The notes under the pieces are model-generated. The model ran no database searches. It was not told the DNA's origin and saw only the letters and a program-made list of their open reading frames with translations. A stretch of 64,000 nucleotides of DNA from Cycas panzhihuaensis. Lineage: Eukaryota > Cycadophyta. Shown here one piece after another: positions 1 to 13,863 of this stretch. Both the position numbers and the translations under genes were made by a program. How positions within the stretch are numbered: position 1 is the stretch's first letter; every line of letters begins with the position of its first letter. Where the stretch lies: NCBI GenBank assembly GCA_023213395.1, contig CM041465.1, positions 202,809,741 to 202,873,740 of the forward strand, given 5' to 3'.

Positions 1-114
1 AATTATATCTAAATTCATATAAAGTACATTTTACTAAGAGACTAATGTTAATAATATATCCTAAGGTCACTTAAGTAATATACATAAATGACATTGATAC
101 ATTAACCTCTTTCA
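1..114 (-). mobile_element. Partial copia LTR, 5' end (E family)
   Basis: Read on the minus strand, this segment matches the LTR that starts at 57438. Shared blocks include GAGGTTAAT, CCTTAGGATATATT and TTAGTCTCTTAGT. The LTR starts with TG at 114-113 on the minus strand. The window edge cuts off the rest, so a solo LTR cannot be told from a full element. No polypurine tract lies next to it, which fits a 5' LTR or a solo LTR. Confidence 0.75.
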
Positions 115-119
115 CAAGA

Positions 120-365
120 ACCTTGCTTTGAGCCTTCTTTTACCTATTAATGAGCCAAAACTATGATAGAAACCTAGCTTTGAGTCTCTTCTACATGTTA
201 AAGGGACTAAACTATGACTGGGAACCCTCTGAATTTGATTATTAATGAGGTTAAACTATGATAATTAACTTTTGAAATCCCTCACCCTATTAATGAGGAT
301 AAACTTTGATGGATTTAGTTTGAAAAGTCACCTATTAATGAGATTATAAACTATGATAATCTATC
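120..365 (+). repeat. Diverged minisatellite with TATTAATGAG / AAACTATGAT core
   Basis: At least four imperfect copies of a unit of roughly 55-65 bp alternate the cores TATTAATGAG and AAACTATGAT (for example near 147, 238, 288 and 330). Similar units occur in reverse orientation at 57745-57960, next to the 3' end of gypsy element M. This suggests that the left edge holds the 3' untranslated part of a related gypsy element in plus orientation. Confidence 0.6.
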
Positions 366-439
366 CTTTTTACTTCAGTAAAAAGCTTTTCTTTCGACAC
401 ATGCTTAAAGAGAGATAAACTATGACCAATTGTACAATA

Positions 440-720
440 AAGTGCTATCTAGTTTATAGGCATTTGGTGATGAAGTCCCATCCAGTTTGTGGACATTTTA
501 GTAGCGAAGTCCCATCTAGTTTGTAGGCATTAGATAGGTTTCTTTGGTGATAGATACCTAGTCCTTTTAGGTGAGTTTCTAGCAATGATAGATACCCAGT
601 CCTTTTGGGTAGGTTTTTGGTGATGATAGGTGCCTAATCTTTTTGGCCAAAGAGATGTAAATAGTGGCATTTTGGTATTAGAAACTCAGTCTTTTTGGGT
701 AGGTTTATTAATAAAATCCT
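440..720 (+). repeat. Second short tandem repeat (CAGTCCTTTTGGGTAGG type)
   Basis: Two unit types are repeated. AAGTCCCATCTAGTTTGTAGG occurs with variants near 475 and 507. GATACCCAGTCCTTTTGGG occurs with variants near 560, 590, 625 and 685. Units are about 35-50 bp and diverged. No open reading frame accompanies them. Confidence 0.55.
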
Positions 721-881
721 ATTAATTTCATTATCGTAGGAAGTTTGTTTCAAGGGCTTCTTTATTTCATCATTCATATAGTTCATTTAGTTTAATTCAT
801 AGTTAATCAAAGAACAGTCACCTTCGCCATTACCATCTCTCACCATCTTATTTTCTTCTTATAATAGGGGCTTCAGATGTT

Positions 882-900
882 AAGGGGGTAAATATTTCAC
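882..900 (+). other. Possible PPT and start of a gypsy LTR
   Basis: The tract TTAAGGGGGT is followed by TAAATATTTCAC. A similar start, TAGATATTTCAC, is seen on the minus strand near 57870, beside the related minisatellite of element M. It may be the polypurine tract and first bases of an LTR, but no partner LTR lies in the window. Confidence 0.25.
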
Positions 901-3900
901 CAAAACCTAACCTCTAAGTTATATTTATAACTTTTAATACATTTCTTGTATGGTTTTATAGGAAAATAAATGATGGACTTGTTTAATGATGAGTTAGGCT
1001 GTGTTTTGATAAAGATGCATTGATTTTGTTTTATGATCTATTATAAATGATGACATAATGTATATTTTGCTATTATCTTTCAATGACTGAGACCATGGAA
1101 TTAAAATTTTTCTTCATGATCAATTTAATCTAACATTTCCTTTAAAACTTTTTATTTTTAAGTTTTACTCTTGATTTCACCTAAATTTTGTTATTTTTAA
1201 TCAATTTTGGGCTTGGATTTATTATTTTCATCTTGTTTTAGGCCTCTTTACTTATTCATAAAGTCATTTGTACCTCAATTTATATTTAAAAATTAATTTC
1301 TTAACCTTTTAATGAATTAATTTTTACTTCCCATTTATCATATTTTTGGTATTTCTAAAAATGTGATATGTCATGTTTTTAGAGTAAAATCGTATTTTTG
1401 GTAGGTCTAAAAATATGACTAGTTACATTTTTTACTGCCATGCATGTAAAACTTGGTTAGCACACTAGTTTTTTGTATACTACCATCCTAATTTGATAGA
1501 ATTTTATCCTTTTGATACTTAAAAATGATGAGTAGGATTTTGTTGTTTCCCATTATTATTTCCCATTGTGATTTTTAGAGATTTTTTTAGGACTACTATT
1601 GCTATGACTTCAAGATTAATTTTGGTGATACTTATGGGTGAAATCAAGAGAAGAATTTGATGTTGTGACTTGTTGCTCTATTAATATTCAAATATTGATG
1701 GTTTGATCTTTAGCTTTTATTATTTTTTTTCAAAGTTCTCAACCTCAAAGTTCTTCTAAATTAGTAAGAGCTTTCATATATGATGTCTTATCATTTTACT
1801 ATCTGTTGAAGGTTATTTTCATACTCATAACTTGCTCTTTCTTTTAGTTGGTTATTATGGTATTGTTATATACATTTTAAGGCTTAGAATATTAGTTGAA
1901 AGGCCATCCCTTTGTGGGGTTCATAAGGGATAGACTAAGGTGGGGCATGGTCATCTCTCCATTATTCAAATAATTACCCCTTCCTATTCTTGCATAGTAG
2001 TCTATATTCCAAGTGGTTTGTTGTCTCTTTTGGTTTTGTTTGGCTATGGTTAAGCCCTTATTCATATTTCTTCTCTTCCTTTACTTATTTTAAAGGAAAA
2101 TTTTAGAAAGGATTAATAAATTTAAAGAAAAGAGCCATTTTCATACTAGGAAAGAAGTTGTGATTTTATAGTTTCATTATTTGCTTGATTTCTCTTTTAA
2201 GACTGTTTTCTTTCCCTTGAAAAGAAACTTTGAAGTGTTGAATGGAAAGTATACTTTATTTTTTAGACTACTAGAGTTTCAAGGATTATTTTGGAGCCTT
2301 TCTTGCTCCAATTGGGTAAGAATTTTTAAAGTTGTGTAGTTAATATCTTGTATGAGGATTGATATTGAGCTTTCATTATTTGCATGCAACTTTAAAGGTC
2401 TGAAAACCCATTTTAAATAGTAGTAATATATCTTTCAAATCTCTCTTTTTACATCATAGAACATTCATTCAATAAAAAGATTACATGTGTGTGAAATAAA
2501 ATCTTTTAACTAGTATTGCATGTTGTAAAATTCTTTGAAAGCTTGTATAGAGTAATTGCATGGTGTGCTACATCTCTTGCTAGTGCCTTTTCATTTTATA
2601 GTGAAGTATGCATATTACATTCCAAAGGATAGTTTCATATTTGAATTAGTGCGTTTCATCTCTAAAGTATAAAAAAACAAAAATACATTACATGCATCTA
2701 GTTATAATTTCTTTTGCTTACTGGTTAAAGATAGAATAGGCCTTATTACTTTATAGATCACCTGGGTTTATTGTGTTTCATTTTATTAAAAAAAAAAAAA
2801 AAAGGAACAATTTCTAATTGCTTAGCCCTCCCCTTTATCTAAGTAAAACTCAAAAAGTTGAAAAGATTAAAGGATAGGAGTCCCTAAGAAGGACATAAAA
2901 GATATTGTTAAAGTAGCTCTAAATCTAGAATTCCTTCACCCTATTGTTTAGGTTAGTGGATTCTACCACTTCCATATATCTAAGCCTTTCGTCACATTCC
3001 TCATTCATATCTTATTTGATGATATAACTAGGTGAAGACTCCTTCTTAGGATTTAGCTAAAGGTGGTTACTTAGGTCTTCTTAAATCTCATATCTCTTGG
3101 TCCTAATTAAAATAAAGGAGACATCTCACCAACTAAGAGATATCTAGTTTAGGTCCACCCAAGATGACACCAAGTGCCTGTGAACTTCTTGAGTATGTAT
3201 GAAAGGGTAATTATTATTATCCCTCTATGAGGCTAAACTAAGGGCATCTAAGTAGATACACACATTTATTTGAGTGGAGATGGTGACTTATAACTGGCAA
3301 ATGGTATGAGGGTATAACATGAATATGAAATATGCTACTAAATACAACTACATGCTTTTAACTTTAAATGGATGCATCTGATTTACTCCTAACAAGCTTT
3401 TTTTTTTCACCCTTAAAAATTTAGGACTTGTATTGATACGGTCCCTCCTCACATTTTGAGTTAGCTACCTAGGATATAATCTAGTCATTTTAATAACCTA
3501 CTCAAAAAAGTAGTACATAACATCTATGAATGCAAATGCACAAAAGAGAAATGGAAGGAAAAGTAAAACAATCACTCTTTTCTTTTTTTTCTCTTCCTTT
3601 TTTAAATTTTTTGGATCAAGAGGGAATGAGGGGAATGAAGGGGAAAAAAAGAGATGAATAAATCAAAACAAATCCCCCCTTTTCACTTTTTCTTCCCCCC
3701 TCCCTCTCTCTCTTTGTATTTTTTTTAAAGGAAAAAAGGGGCAGAAAGGGTAATGAGAAGAATAGGGAAACACATGTGCTATTTCTTCTCTCTCTTTCTT
3801 TTCTTCTTTTCTTTGTTCTTTTCTTTTTATTTACTAGTTCCTTCTTCCTTTCTTCTTTTCTCTTCTTTTTTTTTGGATAAAATAAAAGGAAAGAAAATAT

Positions 3901-4720
3901 CAAACTGAGGGAAAAAAAAATCTATAAATAAAAGGAAGGGTGAAGGCATCTACCTGGGGAGGTGACAGTTGAAGAAGTGATGTCTTCTACCCATGAATCT
4001 GCAACACCTCTTATGTAGTGGAGATAAGAGGGGGCTAATGCTTACCCACCTTTGAGAGAAATTCAATAGTGTTTTCGCTTTCCGAAAGCCTCTTATGACA
4101 AAAAAGGAAGATGCTCAAAGCACTATAAGTTTAAGAGGAAAAATGAAAAGGAAGGGAAGAAGAGATTCATGGCTAACCTCTCTAATGGTAGTCGACAAGA
4201 GAGTAATTATAGCTCCCATGTGATGGAAAGTGGTTGAAAACTCCTCCCTCTTCAATTTTCTTCTTGTAAATAGGTTAGCTTTCTTGAAAGGTTGGTGAGT
4301 CTACTATACTTTCCAATAAGAAGAATCATATATAACTTACAAAGACTCAAAAAGTATAAAGGAAATAACCCTAAGTCAATGAGAATGCAAGAAAAATTTA
4401 TGAGAAAGGATAGGGGTGCCTTAGGATAGTACCATGTCCCTATGTATTTGGTTTCCTAAGTTGTACTTAGGAAACCTCCCTCAACTTACCACTTATTCTA
4501 AAATAACAATCAAGAAATAAGCACAAGCCAACTAAAAAAGACACAACTCAAAGTAACAATATGAGAAGATGGCACAAAAGAAATAATTGATAATTCACCA
4601 TCAAGAATTCATACATTCTAGTATGAAAAAGATGAAATAAGAACTAAGATCACCTCAATGACAAAAGAGTGGACTACCAATTCCTTTAATGGGAAGTGAT
4701 GGCCAATAGCTAGTTCAACT
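901..4720. other. Non-coding AT-rich stretch, no gene seen
   Basis: I find no credible coding region here. The stretch is AT-rich with scattered poly-A and poly-T runs, and may be LTR and leader DNA of old gypsy elements. A reading frame at 3616-3903 lies in low-complexity polypurine DNA and is not counted as a gene. Confidence 0.5.
3540..3910. repeat. Low-complexity purine/pyrimidine tract
   Basis: This region alternates GA-rich and CT-rich runs. A Lys/Arg/Glu-rich frame on the minus strand is a by-product of this composition. The purine-rich DNA at 63550-63900 has a similar character and may come from the same type of element leader. Confidence 0.6.
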
Positions 4721-4725
4721 TTCCC

Positions 4726-5028
4726 TCAAGGCTTCTTTAACAATTCTTGGGCACTTGCTCTTAATTCCTCTAAAGAAAGCAATTGGTATGCTCTAAATGT
4801 TAGTGGTTCTAGAAAAATTTCAATAGCATAATGATAGTATTCCTCTTGCAAAATAATCTCCCCCTTTTTCCTTGGAAAATGAGGGGGATTTATAGATGAA
4901 ATGGGATGAGGGGTTGGTGGTTTTCTACCCAAAATATAGGGAAAACTATCAACTAAAAACCATGAACTCTGCTCATGGTTTGAGAGATTTAGATTGAAAA
5001 GATCAAGAAAATGAAAGGTTTGAGGCAT
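4726..5028 (-). CDS. Unrecognised 100-residue reading frame
   Basis: This open frame of 100 codons has a Pro-rich centre (PPTPHPISS, PPHFPRKKG) and ends in a Leu/Glu/Ala-rich helix-like stretch (LEELRASAQELLKKP). I recognise no family. It lies downstream, on the same strand, of the broken integrase of element T, and is flanked by non-coding repeat DNA. It could be a remnant of a retrotransposon gag or leader ORF, or chance. No promoter or splice evidence is visible. Confidence 0.2.
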   Translation of the reverse strand: MPQTFHFLDLFNLNLSNHEQSSWFLVDSFPYILGRKPPTPHPISSINPPHFPRKKGEIILQEEYYHYAIEIFLEPLTFRAYQLLSLEELRASAQELLKKP

Positions 5029-5463
5029 GTTTAACCTCCTAAATTGAAGTGATTGACTTGGGGCTAATGTAGCCTACTAGATCTGAGATTTACCTATTAA
5101 TGAGCTGACTGTTACTAATAAATCTAAATATGGGTTGGTGATAGTCATACTATAAATTCTTTTGTGCTACCATGAACATGTTTGCAATGCCACAAGATAT
5201 TTTGTGGTATTTCTAATATAGATAAAAATGAAGCAATACAAAAACATACCTATTTTTCTTCATCTCTCCCTTATGCAGACATGTAGACTCACTAAAGGAA
5301 TGTCATACAAGCATTAAGCAATCATCATTAAGTGGTAACAAGTGAGAGTAAGGCGAAACAAGCAAAATAAACAATAATTAAAGAAATGAATGAGTTACAA
5401 GTGGCAAGGGAGGCATCATTTTCTAGCATAAGAACACTTATAAGGGATATAAGGGCTATGGAC

Positions 5464-6079
5464 CTAAGTTCTGATCATCATTGACATATAAATTGGAACA
5501 TGAACTAATCGACAAGTAAATAAACAAGTATATCCACTACATAATCTCGAATGTAAGTAGGATAAAAGGTAAATCAAGGTAGAAATATACCTATACTTAC
5601 CTTGCTCAGTTGAATGTCCAAGTTCAATTCCCAAAAGATGGGAAACACCATCATAATTATTTTCTATTTCTATTCTAGATTTTCTAAAAGTTGTAGTAAA
5701 CCTATTGATATTTGTACTTATTTTTAACACACCTTATAATGAATCTCACTATGTCACTCTTTATTATTGGCTAATAAAACTATCTTTTCACATCTACATA
5801 TATTTCATGATAACTAAGATGACTTGTATATGGGGTCACATGAACCTCATGCATAATTAATTCTCTAGTATCTGAATCTAGTGGTATATAAATCCTTTAC
5901 TAAAATACTAGTGAACCATTCATTCTACATCACATAGAAACTTGCATACTTTCTTAGAACTTAGTATCCACATTCTCTTAAGATATTATCTTTGTATGAC
6001 TTCCTTTGATTCCCTATAAAATTAATCTCTTTCGTATACTTTCAAAATAAATTTAAGTTAAATTGATGCATACCTATTG
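5464..6079 (-). pseudogene. Gypsy element T: integrase zinc-binding and core fragment
   Basis: This is a decayed Ty3/gypsy integrase; the intact enzyme inserts retrotransposon cDNA. On the minus strand one frame contains RIYIPLDSDTRELIMHEVH, then H-LSYHEIYVDVKR and FIIRCV, which is the H2C2 zinc-binding layout. A GLLQLLENLE segment follows, with stops where Trp is usual. Frames shift several times and the signal fades below 5464. It is the direct continuation of the RNase H relic that ends at 14246: element X (6080-14240) lies between them with the duplication TATTG on both sides. Confidence 0.7.
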
Positions 6080-7926
<1,847 letters not shown>

Positions 7927-7928
7927 AT

Positions 7929-7940
7929 TAGTATTAGATC
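7929..7940 (+). promoter_or_regulatory. Primer binding site of element X (initiator Met tRNA type)
   Basis: TAGTATTAGATC matches the plant initiator-Met-tRNA PBS consensus at 9 of 12 positions and starts two bases after the LTR end. A better-looking match near 7889 lies inside both LTR copies and is therefore not the PBS. Confidence 0.5.
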
Positions 7941-8880
7941 TAGGGTTTTAATTTGGTGGTGAGCCTATTAAAACTTTGGTCCAAGCCTAGTTTTGACTCC
8001 AGTTAGGTTGTAAGACTATGGATGTATGTACCTATCAAGGTTTTATTCTAAACTTATTTTAAGTATGTTTATTTATGATTAATAAGGGGGGTAGCCTATT
8101 TATTTAGAAGGTGAAGGTTTATTATAGGCTATGGATAGTTTTAAATCACAATTATACAAGGCACTTAGAAGCATGTTGATGTCATGATCTTAGAGTATAT
8201 TAGTGCCAATGTGGTATAAATTTAACTGATAGTATAGGTGTTGTAATTATCTTAAATCCCAAAAAGGTTTATTTCATGTTTGATTCATTATTGGACTACT
8301 TATCTGCATGTTTTACCAGTATGCATGCAAGCGTTACATATGAATCTAAGAGTGGGGCTTTAGATATAAGCCCAATCACCCTATAAAGCTAGTGTTATGG
8401 TGGATTATCCATAGTTTTAACCTCTATCATGAAGTGATATTATGATTAAAGAGGAGTTTATGGCATGTTGAGAGTAATAAATAGTTCATTAGCCTGTGTA
8501 GAGAAAACTAGCAAGTTTGGGGCTTAGTGTGGAGCTTTCTGATATGTTGAGAAATTGTATATTAAAAGGAATGGTTGGCTAGTTATGTATGTGCAATAAG
8601 AAGCAAGTTGTTAGGGTTTATTGGACATGTCACCTCATCAAAAAGTTAAAGGATTTAATGAACACTATTTGATGAAAAGAGTTATTATCTACCCTCTTCA
8701 TTTTTGATCTATGGTAGAAAAGAGGATTTAAAGGGTTTTAAAAGTGGTATTGGCATGAAAACTTCTAAGAAAACCATTATTCTTAAGTATTCTAATTGTT
8801 AATATGAGATGATTATGAGGATGCCATTTGTTGGAGGGCTTGTATATGATGTCTTTTGATGATTACTAAGGTGGAGATAT
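7941..8880. other. Element X leader, no gene seen
   Basis: No coding signal is recognisable. The stretch is AT-rich with a short G-run near 8084. A gag gene would be expected here for an autonomous copia element; none can be supported. Confidence 0.45.
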
Positions 8881-8889
8881 TTTAACAAA

Positions 8890-9530
8890 ATGCTCAGTTG
8901 ATCAATTCCACATTGTCACAGGAATTCTCAACCTTCATGATCAACTCAAGAATATCATGACAACTGACCAAGAAACAATCCTCCTCAATCTTATGAGGAA
9001 AAGGGGAGATCTTTCAATATTGATCATTCTCAACCAAGAAGTCAAAGCCTAAGTTATGGGAGAAGAGATCCATTGTATTATACTTATTGCCATAAAAATG
9101 GTTACACTGAAGATAAATATTTTTTAAAACATGGCCTACCATCTAGAGGACATGCTTCAAATTCATTAGAATCAAAGGTTAATAACAAGTTATTTTTATC
9201 CAACTTTTCTGTTAAGGAATAAGAGGATGATAGCTGGTATATTGATTCAAGTTACTCAACCCACATGACTCATAAAGAAAATTTATTTTAAACTTTGGAT
9301 AAAAATAGAAAAGGGTCAATTATGTTTAGAGACAATACTTCTCATGAATTAGTTGGGAAAGGTAACATAGCCTTGATGACTGATATTGGTGAATATAGAT
9401 ACTTAGATGATGTCTTATATGTCCCTACCTTAAGGAAGAACTTGATATTGGTAGGTCAGATGATGGGACAAGATTATAAGGTGATTTTTGACAATGGCGA
9501 ATACGTCATCAAAGACAAAAGAAAAAAATG
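8890..9530 (+). pseudogene. Copia element Y: gag tail and protease remnant
   Basis: A decayed gag zinc knuckle lies near 9088-9123: in the CX2CX4HX4C layout only the second Cys remains, and the other three ligands read Tyr. The protease follows, with DSWYIDSSYSTHMT near 9230, where the usual D-S-G triad reads D-S-S, and then LDDVLYVPTLRKNLI near 9400. A 78-codon stretch (9295-9531) stays open. The gag N-terminal part and the 5' LTR are not found, so Y seems truncated on its left. Confidence 0.8.
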
Positions 9531-9635
9531 AAGCTATTGTTGCCAAAGGTATAATGACTAAAGATCATTTATTTAAGCTTATCCTCACCCCTTCAGATAC
9601 ATATGCCCTTAGAACTTCAACTATAATGGATAGTG

Positions 9636-10530
9636 ATTTGTGACATAGATAGTTTGGTCACCTTAACTACAATAGCTTGTCTCTTATGAAAAGGTTGGAT
9701 ATGGTTAATGGTCTACCACCTATTGATATTAATAAAAAGTTGTGTGAGGGATACCTTCTTGGCAAACAACATAGAGAAAGCTTTCCAGATTTTAGCCATT
9801 GAGCATTTGCCCCTCTTCAACTAGTATACATAGACATTTGTGGACCAATGAATACTCCCTCCTTAGCAGGTGTAAAGTATTTTCTCACATTTATTGATGA
9901 CTTCATAAGAAAAACATGGGTTTTCTTTTTAAAATATAAATCTGATGCTTTTGACCCCTTTATTGACTTCAAAACCTTTGTTGAGTGACAAAGTGGATAT
10001 CATATCCTTTCTCTAAGATCATATAATGGGGGAGAGTTTATATCTAATGCTTTTAAGGATTATTATATCTACCATGGGATCAGAAGACAATTTACCAATC
10101 CCTACATCCCACAAAAAAATGGTGTAGTGAAAAGAAAAAATAGAACTATCATTGAAATCACACTATGTATGCTTAAAGATAAAAACTTGGGCCATTAATT
10201 TTGGGCTGAAGCAGTTCATACAACCATCTACTTACTTAATAGATGTTCCACTAAAGCGCTTAGGTGGAAAACTCTAGAAGAAGCATAGACCGATTACAAA
10301 CCAAGTATATATCATAGTAGCGTATTTGGATGTCTTGCATATGCCTATATTCCTGATCAAAGAAGAACTAAGTTAGATGACCATAGTGTCAAATATATTT
10401 TTATTGGCTATAGTGAATCTTCTAAATCCTATAAAGTCTATAATCTGAAATCAGGAAAAGTTATAGTGAGTAGAGACATCAAATTTCAGGAAGACACCTA
10501 CTACCAAGATAATCAGGAAAAATAGAAAGA
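9636..10530 (+). pseudogene. Copia element Y: integrase
   Basis: A pre-integrase zinc region (FGHLNYNSL, then LCEGYLLGKQH) precedes the core. The first core segment reads YIDICGPM, keeping the catalytic Asp. RSYNGGEF has Tyr for the second Asp, and NGVVKRKNR has Lys for the catalytic Glu. The C-terminal part shows FGCLAYAYIPDQRRTKLD and the GYSESSKSYKVYN stretch typical of copia integrases. Several in-frame TAG codons confirm inactivity. It lies in normal copia order between protease and reverse transcriptase. Confidence 0.85.
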
Positions 10531-10794
10531 GATTGCTATTAAATTTAACACATCAAGTAAGTCCAAATATGTGCCTCCTATGTGGAGAAATATCCAAGAA
10601 CCCATTAGGGAAGGAATGTCATCTCGACCTTCACCACAATATCTACCTAAATGGGTTCATCGTAACCATGACTTAGGATATATATTAGACAACAATGGAA
10701 GATCTACAGGCTCCCATAGGGTCAACTTTACCCTAATGAGCAAGGTACTCAAAATTCATGAGCCTCAAACCTTTGATGAGACTAATTAATATGA

Positions 10795-12290
10795 ATGTTG
10801 GTAGAAAGCCATGAAAGAAGAATATAAATCTATTATTAAGAATGATACTTGGGAACTCGTAGGCTTACCACAAAAGAAGAAAGATATTGGCACCAAATAG
10901 GTCTATAAGATCAAGTTCCACTTTGATGGCTCCATTGATAAATATAAAGCTTGATTGGTTGCAAAAGGATATGCCCAAAGAGAAGACATAGACTATATAG
11001 AAACATTTATCCCTATCACTAGGATGGAATCTATTTGCATGATGATAAGTTTAGCCACCCAAATGGGTTGGAAACTTTATCAAATGGATGTGAAAAGTTC
11101 TTTCTTGAATGGTTATATCAAAGAAGACATCTATGTCACTCAACCCCTCAGTTTTGAAGTTAGGGGGGAAGAAAACAAAGTATACAAGTTAAAGAAGGCA
11201 CTATATTGTCTAAAATAAGCACCCAAGGCTTAGTATTCCTGCATAAACACATATTTTAGAGATCAAGGATTTGAAAGATCTCAAGCAGATCCAAACTTAT
11301 ACATTTAAGTTAAGTTAAATTTGATATTGATTGTAGGTCTTTATATGGATGATTTAATTTATATTAGAAATAACTCCCATATTTTACATCAATTTAAAGA
11401 TGCTATATGTAAGGAATTCGATATGATAGACTCAGACCTTATGCATTACTTTTTAGGATTAGAAGTCTGGTAGGACAAATAAGGAATCTTTATCTCTCAA
11501 CGTAAATATATATTGGATTTACTACAAAGATTCAGAATAACAAACTGCAAACCATTGATAATACCAACAGAAATTAGAATCAAACTTTCTAAGAGGCATG
11601 ACTTAACTTTGGTTGATCCTAGTCTCTATAGATAGCTCATTGGTAGTCTAATATATTTAATATCTACTCAACTAGATATAACATATTCAATTAGTGTTGT
11701 GTCCATGTTTATGTAGGATCCAAAGACATCTTATTGGAAAGCTGCCAAAAGAATCCTTAGATACCTTAAAGGGATTCCAGATTTTAGGTTATATTACAAA
11801 GCCACATCCAAATTTCAGTTAATTGGTTATATAGATTTAGATTAGGTAGGTGATGTTGATGATAGAAAGTATACCATGGGTTATGCATTCAGTATGTGAT
11901 CGGCAGTAGTAGCTTAGAGTACAAAGAAGTAAAATACCATTTCCTTATCCACAGTCGAGGCAGAGTATAAAGTTGTAGTTTCAGGAGCTTGTGAATCAAT
12001 ATGGCTGAGAAGATTATTATAGGATTTTCAGATTAAACAACAAGGTCCCACTAGAATTTCGTATGACAATCAAAGCACTATCTAAATGGCCAAAAATCTA
12101 ATATTCCATGGTAGAACAAAATATATTAAGACTCAACATCACTTTATTTAGAAACTTGTACAAGTAGATAAGATAGAGTTGACTTATTATAGCACCAGAA
12201 ATCAGACAACAGATATTTTTACAAAGGCTTTGGAAAAAATCAAATATAAGAAGTTCAGAGACAATCTGGGAGTCATACACATTGGGCTTA
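10795..12290 (+). pseudogene. Copia element Y: reverse transcriptase and RNase H
   Basis: The RT begins near WxKAMKEEYKSI and includes LVAKGYAQREDIDY, QMDVKSSFLNG, YKLKKALYCLK and an intact YMDD (near 11344). RNase H follows, with STVEAEYK (near 11952), the YDNQSTI segment, and the tail DIFTKALEKIKY (12209). At least a dozen stops, mostly TAG, interrupt the frame. The order protease-integrase-RT-RNase H identifies Ty1/copia. A G-rich tract and an LTR follow directly. Confidence 0.88.
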
Positions 12291-12300
12291 TGGGGGATAA
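12289..12300 (+). promoter_or_regulatory. Polypurine tract of element Y
   Basis: ATGGGGGATAA directly precedes TGTTGGGAAT, the standard copia arrangement in which plus-strand synthesis starts at the 5' edge of the 3' LTR. Confidence 0.65.
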
Positions 12301-12716
12301 TGTTGGGAATAATCCCAATGTTATTAAAAAAACCTATGCACCTAGGGCCCCTCAAATCCACCTTTGAGGGACCTTAGGGCACCTTGAGCCTCCCAATAGC
12401 CACCAGGAGCTGACACCACTTTATTAAGGTATGCACTTTTATTTATTGTTGTTATTTTTTAATATATTTTAAATTGTATATTAGCTAACGTGCAGGTAGG
12501 GTGATGGCACTTGTCGCCTCCCAAAAAACTCTATTTAAAGGGTGGGAATATCTCCCTAGTATTTTTTAACACTACCAACAATAAAAAATCACCTATTTTC
12601 TCAAGATGCACTCGATCTAAAGTCCTGCTTTGCTCCTCTAAATCCATCATATATTCTGGATTTAAAAGTGGATTTTCCTCTACATTTTATCATTTTCTAA
12701 GGTAACTTTCTCTACA
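12301..12716 (+). repeat. 3' LTR of copia element Y
   Basis: It starts TGTTGGGAATAATCCCAA and can be closed at TACA (12716), giving 416 bp. It holds a TATA-like CTATTTAAAGG near 12529. It directly follows the polypurine tract and Y's RNase H. It does not resemble element X's LTRs, and no second copy is visible, so the matching 5' LTR is missing. Confidence 0.55.
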
Positions 12717-13863
12717 GGCAATGTTATTGCTATGTATTCTTGTTAGATTTATGCTTAGATCTATGTTTAATAGTTGTAGAGTAGAGAAAAATAGATGTAG
12801 TAGGCATTGGGCACTCAAAAAAGTGTTTGGGCATTTTTCTCAATGTTAGGAAGCTTATGGAGAATTATATGTTCAAAATTTAATAAGTATGAAGTTGTAG
12901 ATAAATCTAAAAGGTTAAAATCCTTGAATTAGAAGCTTATAGATTGAGAAATGATTAAGAAAAGATTAACATAGGATTTTGGATATTTTTCTTAATGATT
13001 AATAATTTGTAGAGCATTGCATGATCAATATTTTGAAGAATTAGTGTTGTAGATGCATATAAAGTATTTTGAAACCTTAATTTAAAGCTTACATATCAAA
13101 AAATTATTAAGAAATCAATCTTAAATGATAATCTTATTCCATGCATGGTTCACATGCATGTCATATGGCTCTTTTAGAATGAAATTTTTTATTAATATAA
13201 AGTTTGTTAATTCTATAACTTATATTAAAGCATTTTTAATATATTTTAAAGTTGTCTTAACCCTTGCATGAGGTTGTATATGTGGTCGAGAGCTAAAATG
13301 AAAGGGGCTACACACCTAATTTTTACTATTTTTCATTTTTTATGGACTTGTACATAATAAAATGGTTATAACTTCCTCATGAGGTATTGGAATTGAGTGT
13401 TGTCAATTGTATTACAAAACTAACTTCTATGGATTTCTAATAAGTGGTCGCATAATATACTTTGAGGATTTTTCAAGGTAATTTTAATGGTATAAAGTTT
13501 AGACATTAAGTTAATAGGATATCAAAATTAAGCCTAAAATAAAAAAAAAGATGTTTTGTTGCATGGTTATACTTGGATAACCATTTTTGCATATTTGTTC
13601 CATAATGCAATAGATGGGACACAAGTTCTTTAGTTAGGTTTGTCTTCTCAAGTGTAATAGAGTTAAAAATAAGTAAAATAGGAACACGTGAAGGTTTTTT
13701 AGTAGGAAAATATTGGTAAACCATGTGCAAGAATGCTATTCTAGAGGACTAATCAGTACAATGACTGGTTACCCATGTGCTCTAGTAGATTCTTGGCTTT
13801 TATATGGACCTAGCATCAAGATTTGAAACAATTATGTGGTATGGTTTAGTATTAAGTAAGGAA
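12717..13863. other. Element X interior, right part, no gene seen
   Basis: This is AT-rich DNA between the Y LTR and the 3' LTR of X. A 74-codon minus-strand frame at 13506-13730 has no recognisable motif. The last ten bases, AAGTAAGGAA, may be a weakened polypurine tract. Confidence 0.4.

Noticed and set aside
3616-3903. Lys/Arg/Glu-rich 95-codon frame
   Set aside because: Lies in purine/pyrimidine low-complexity DNA; no domain signal.
12098-12361. Minus-strand 87-codon frame
   Set aside because: Antisense shadow of the RNase H tail and LTR of element Y.
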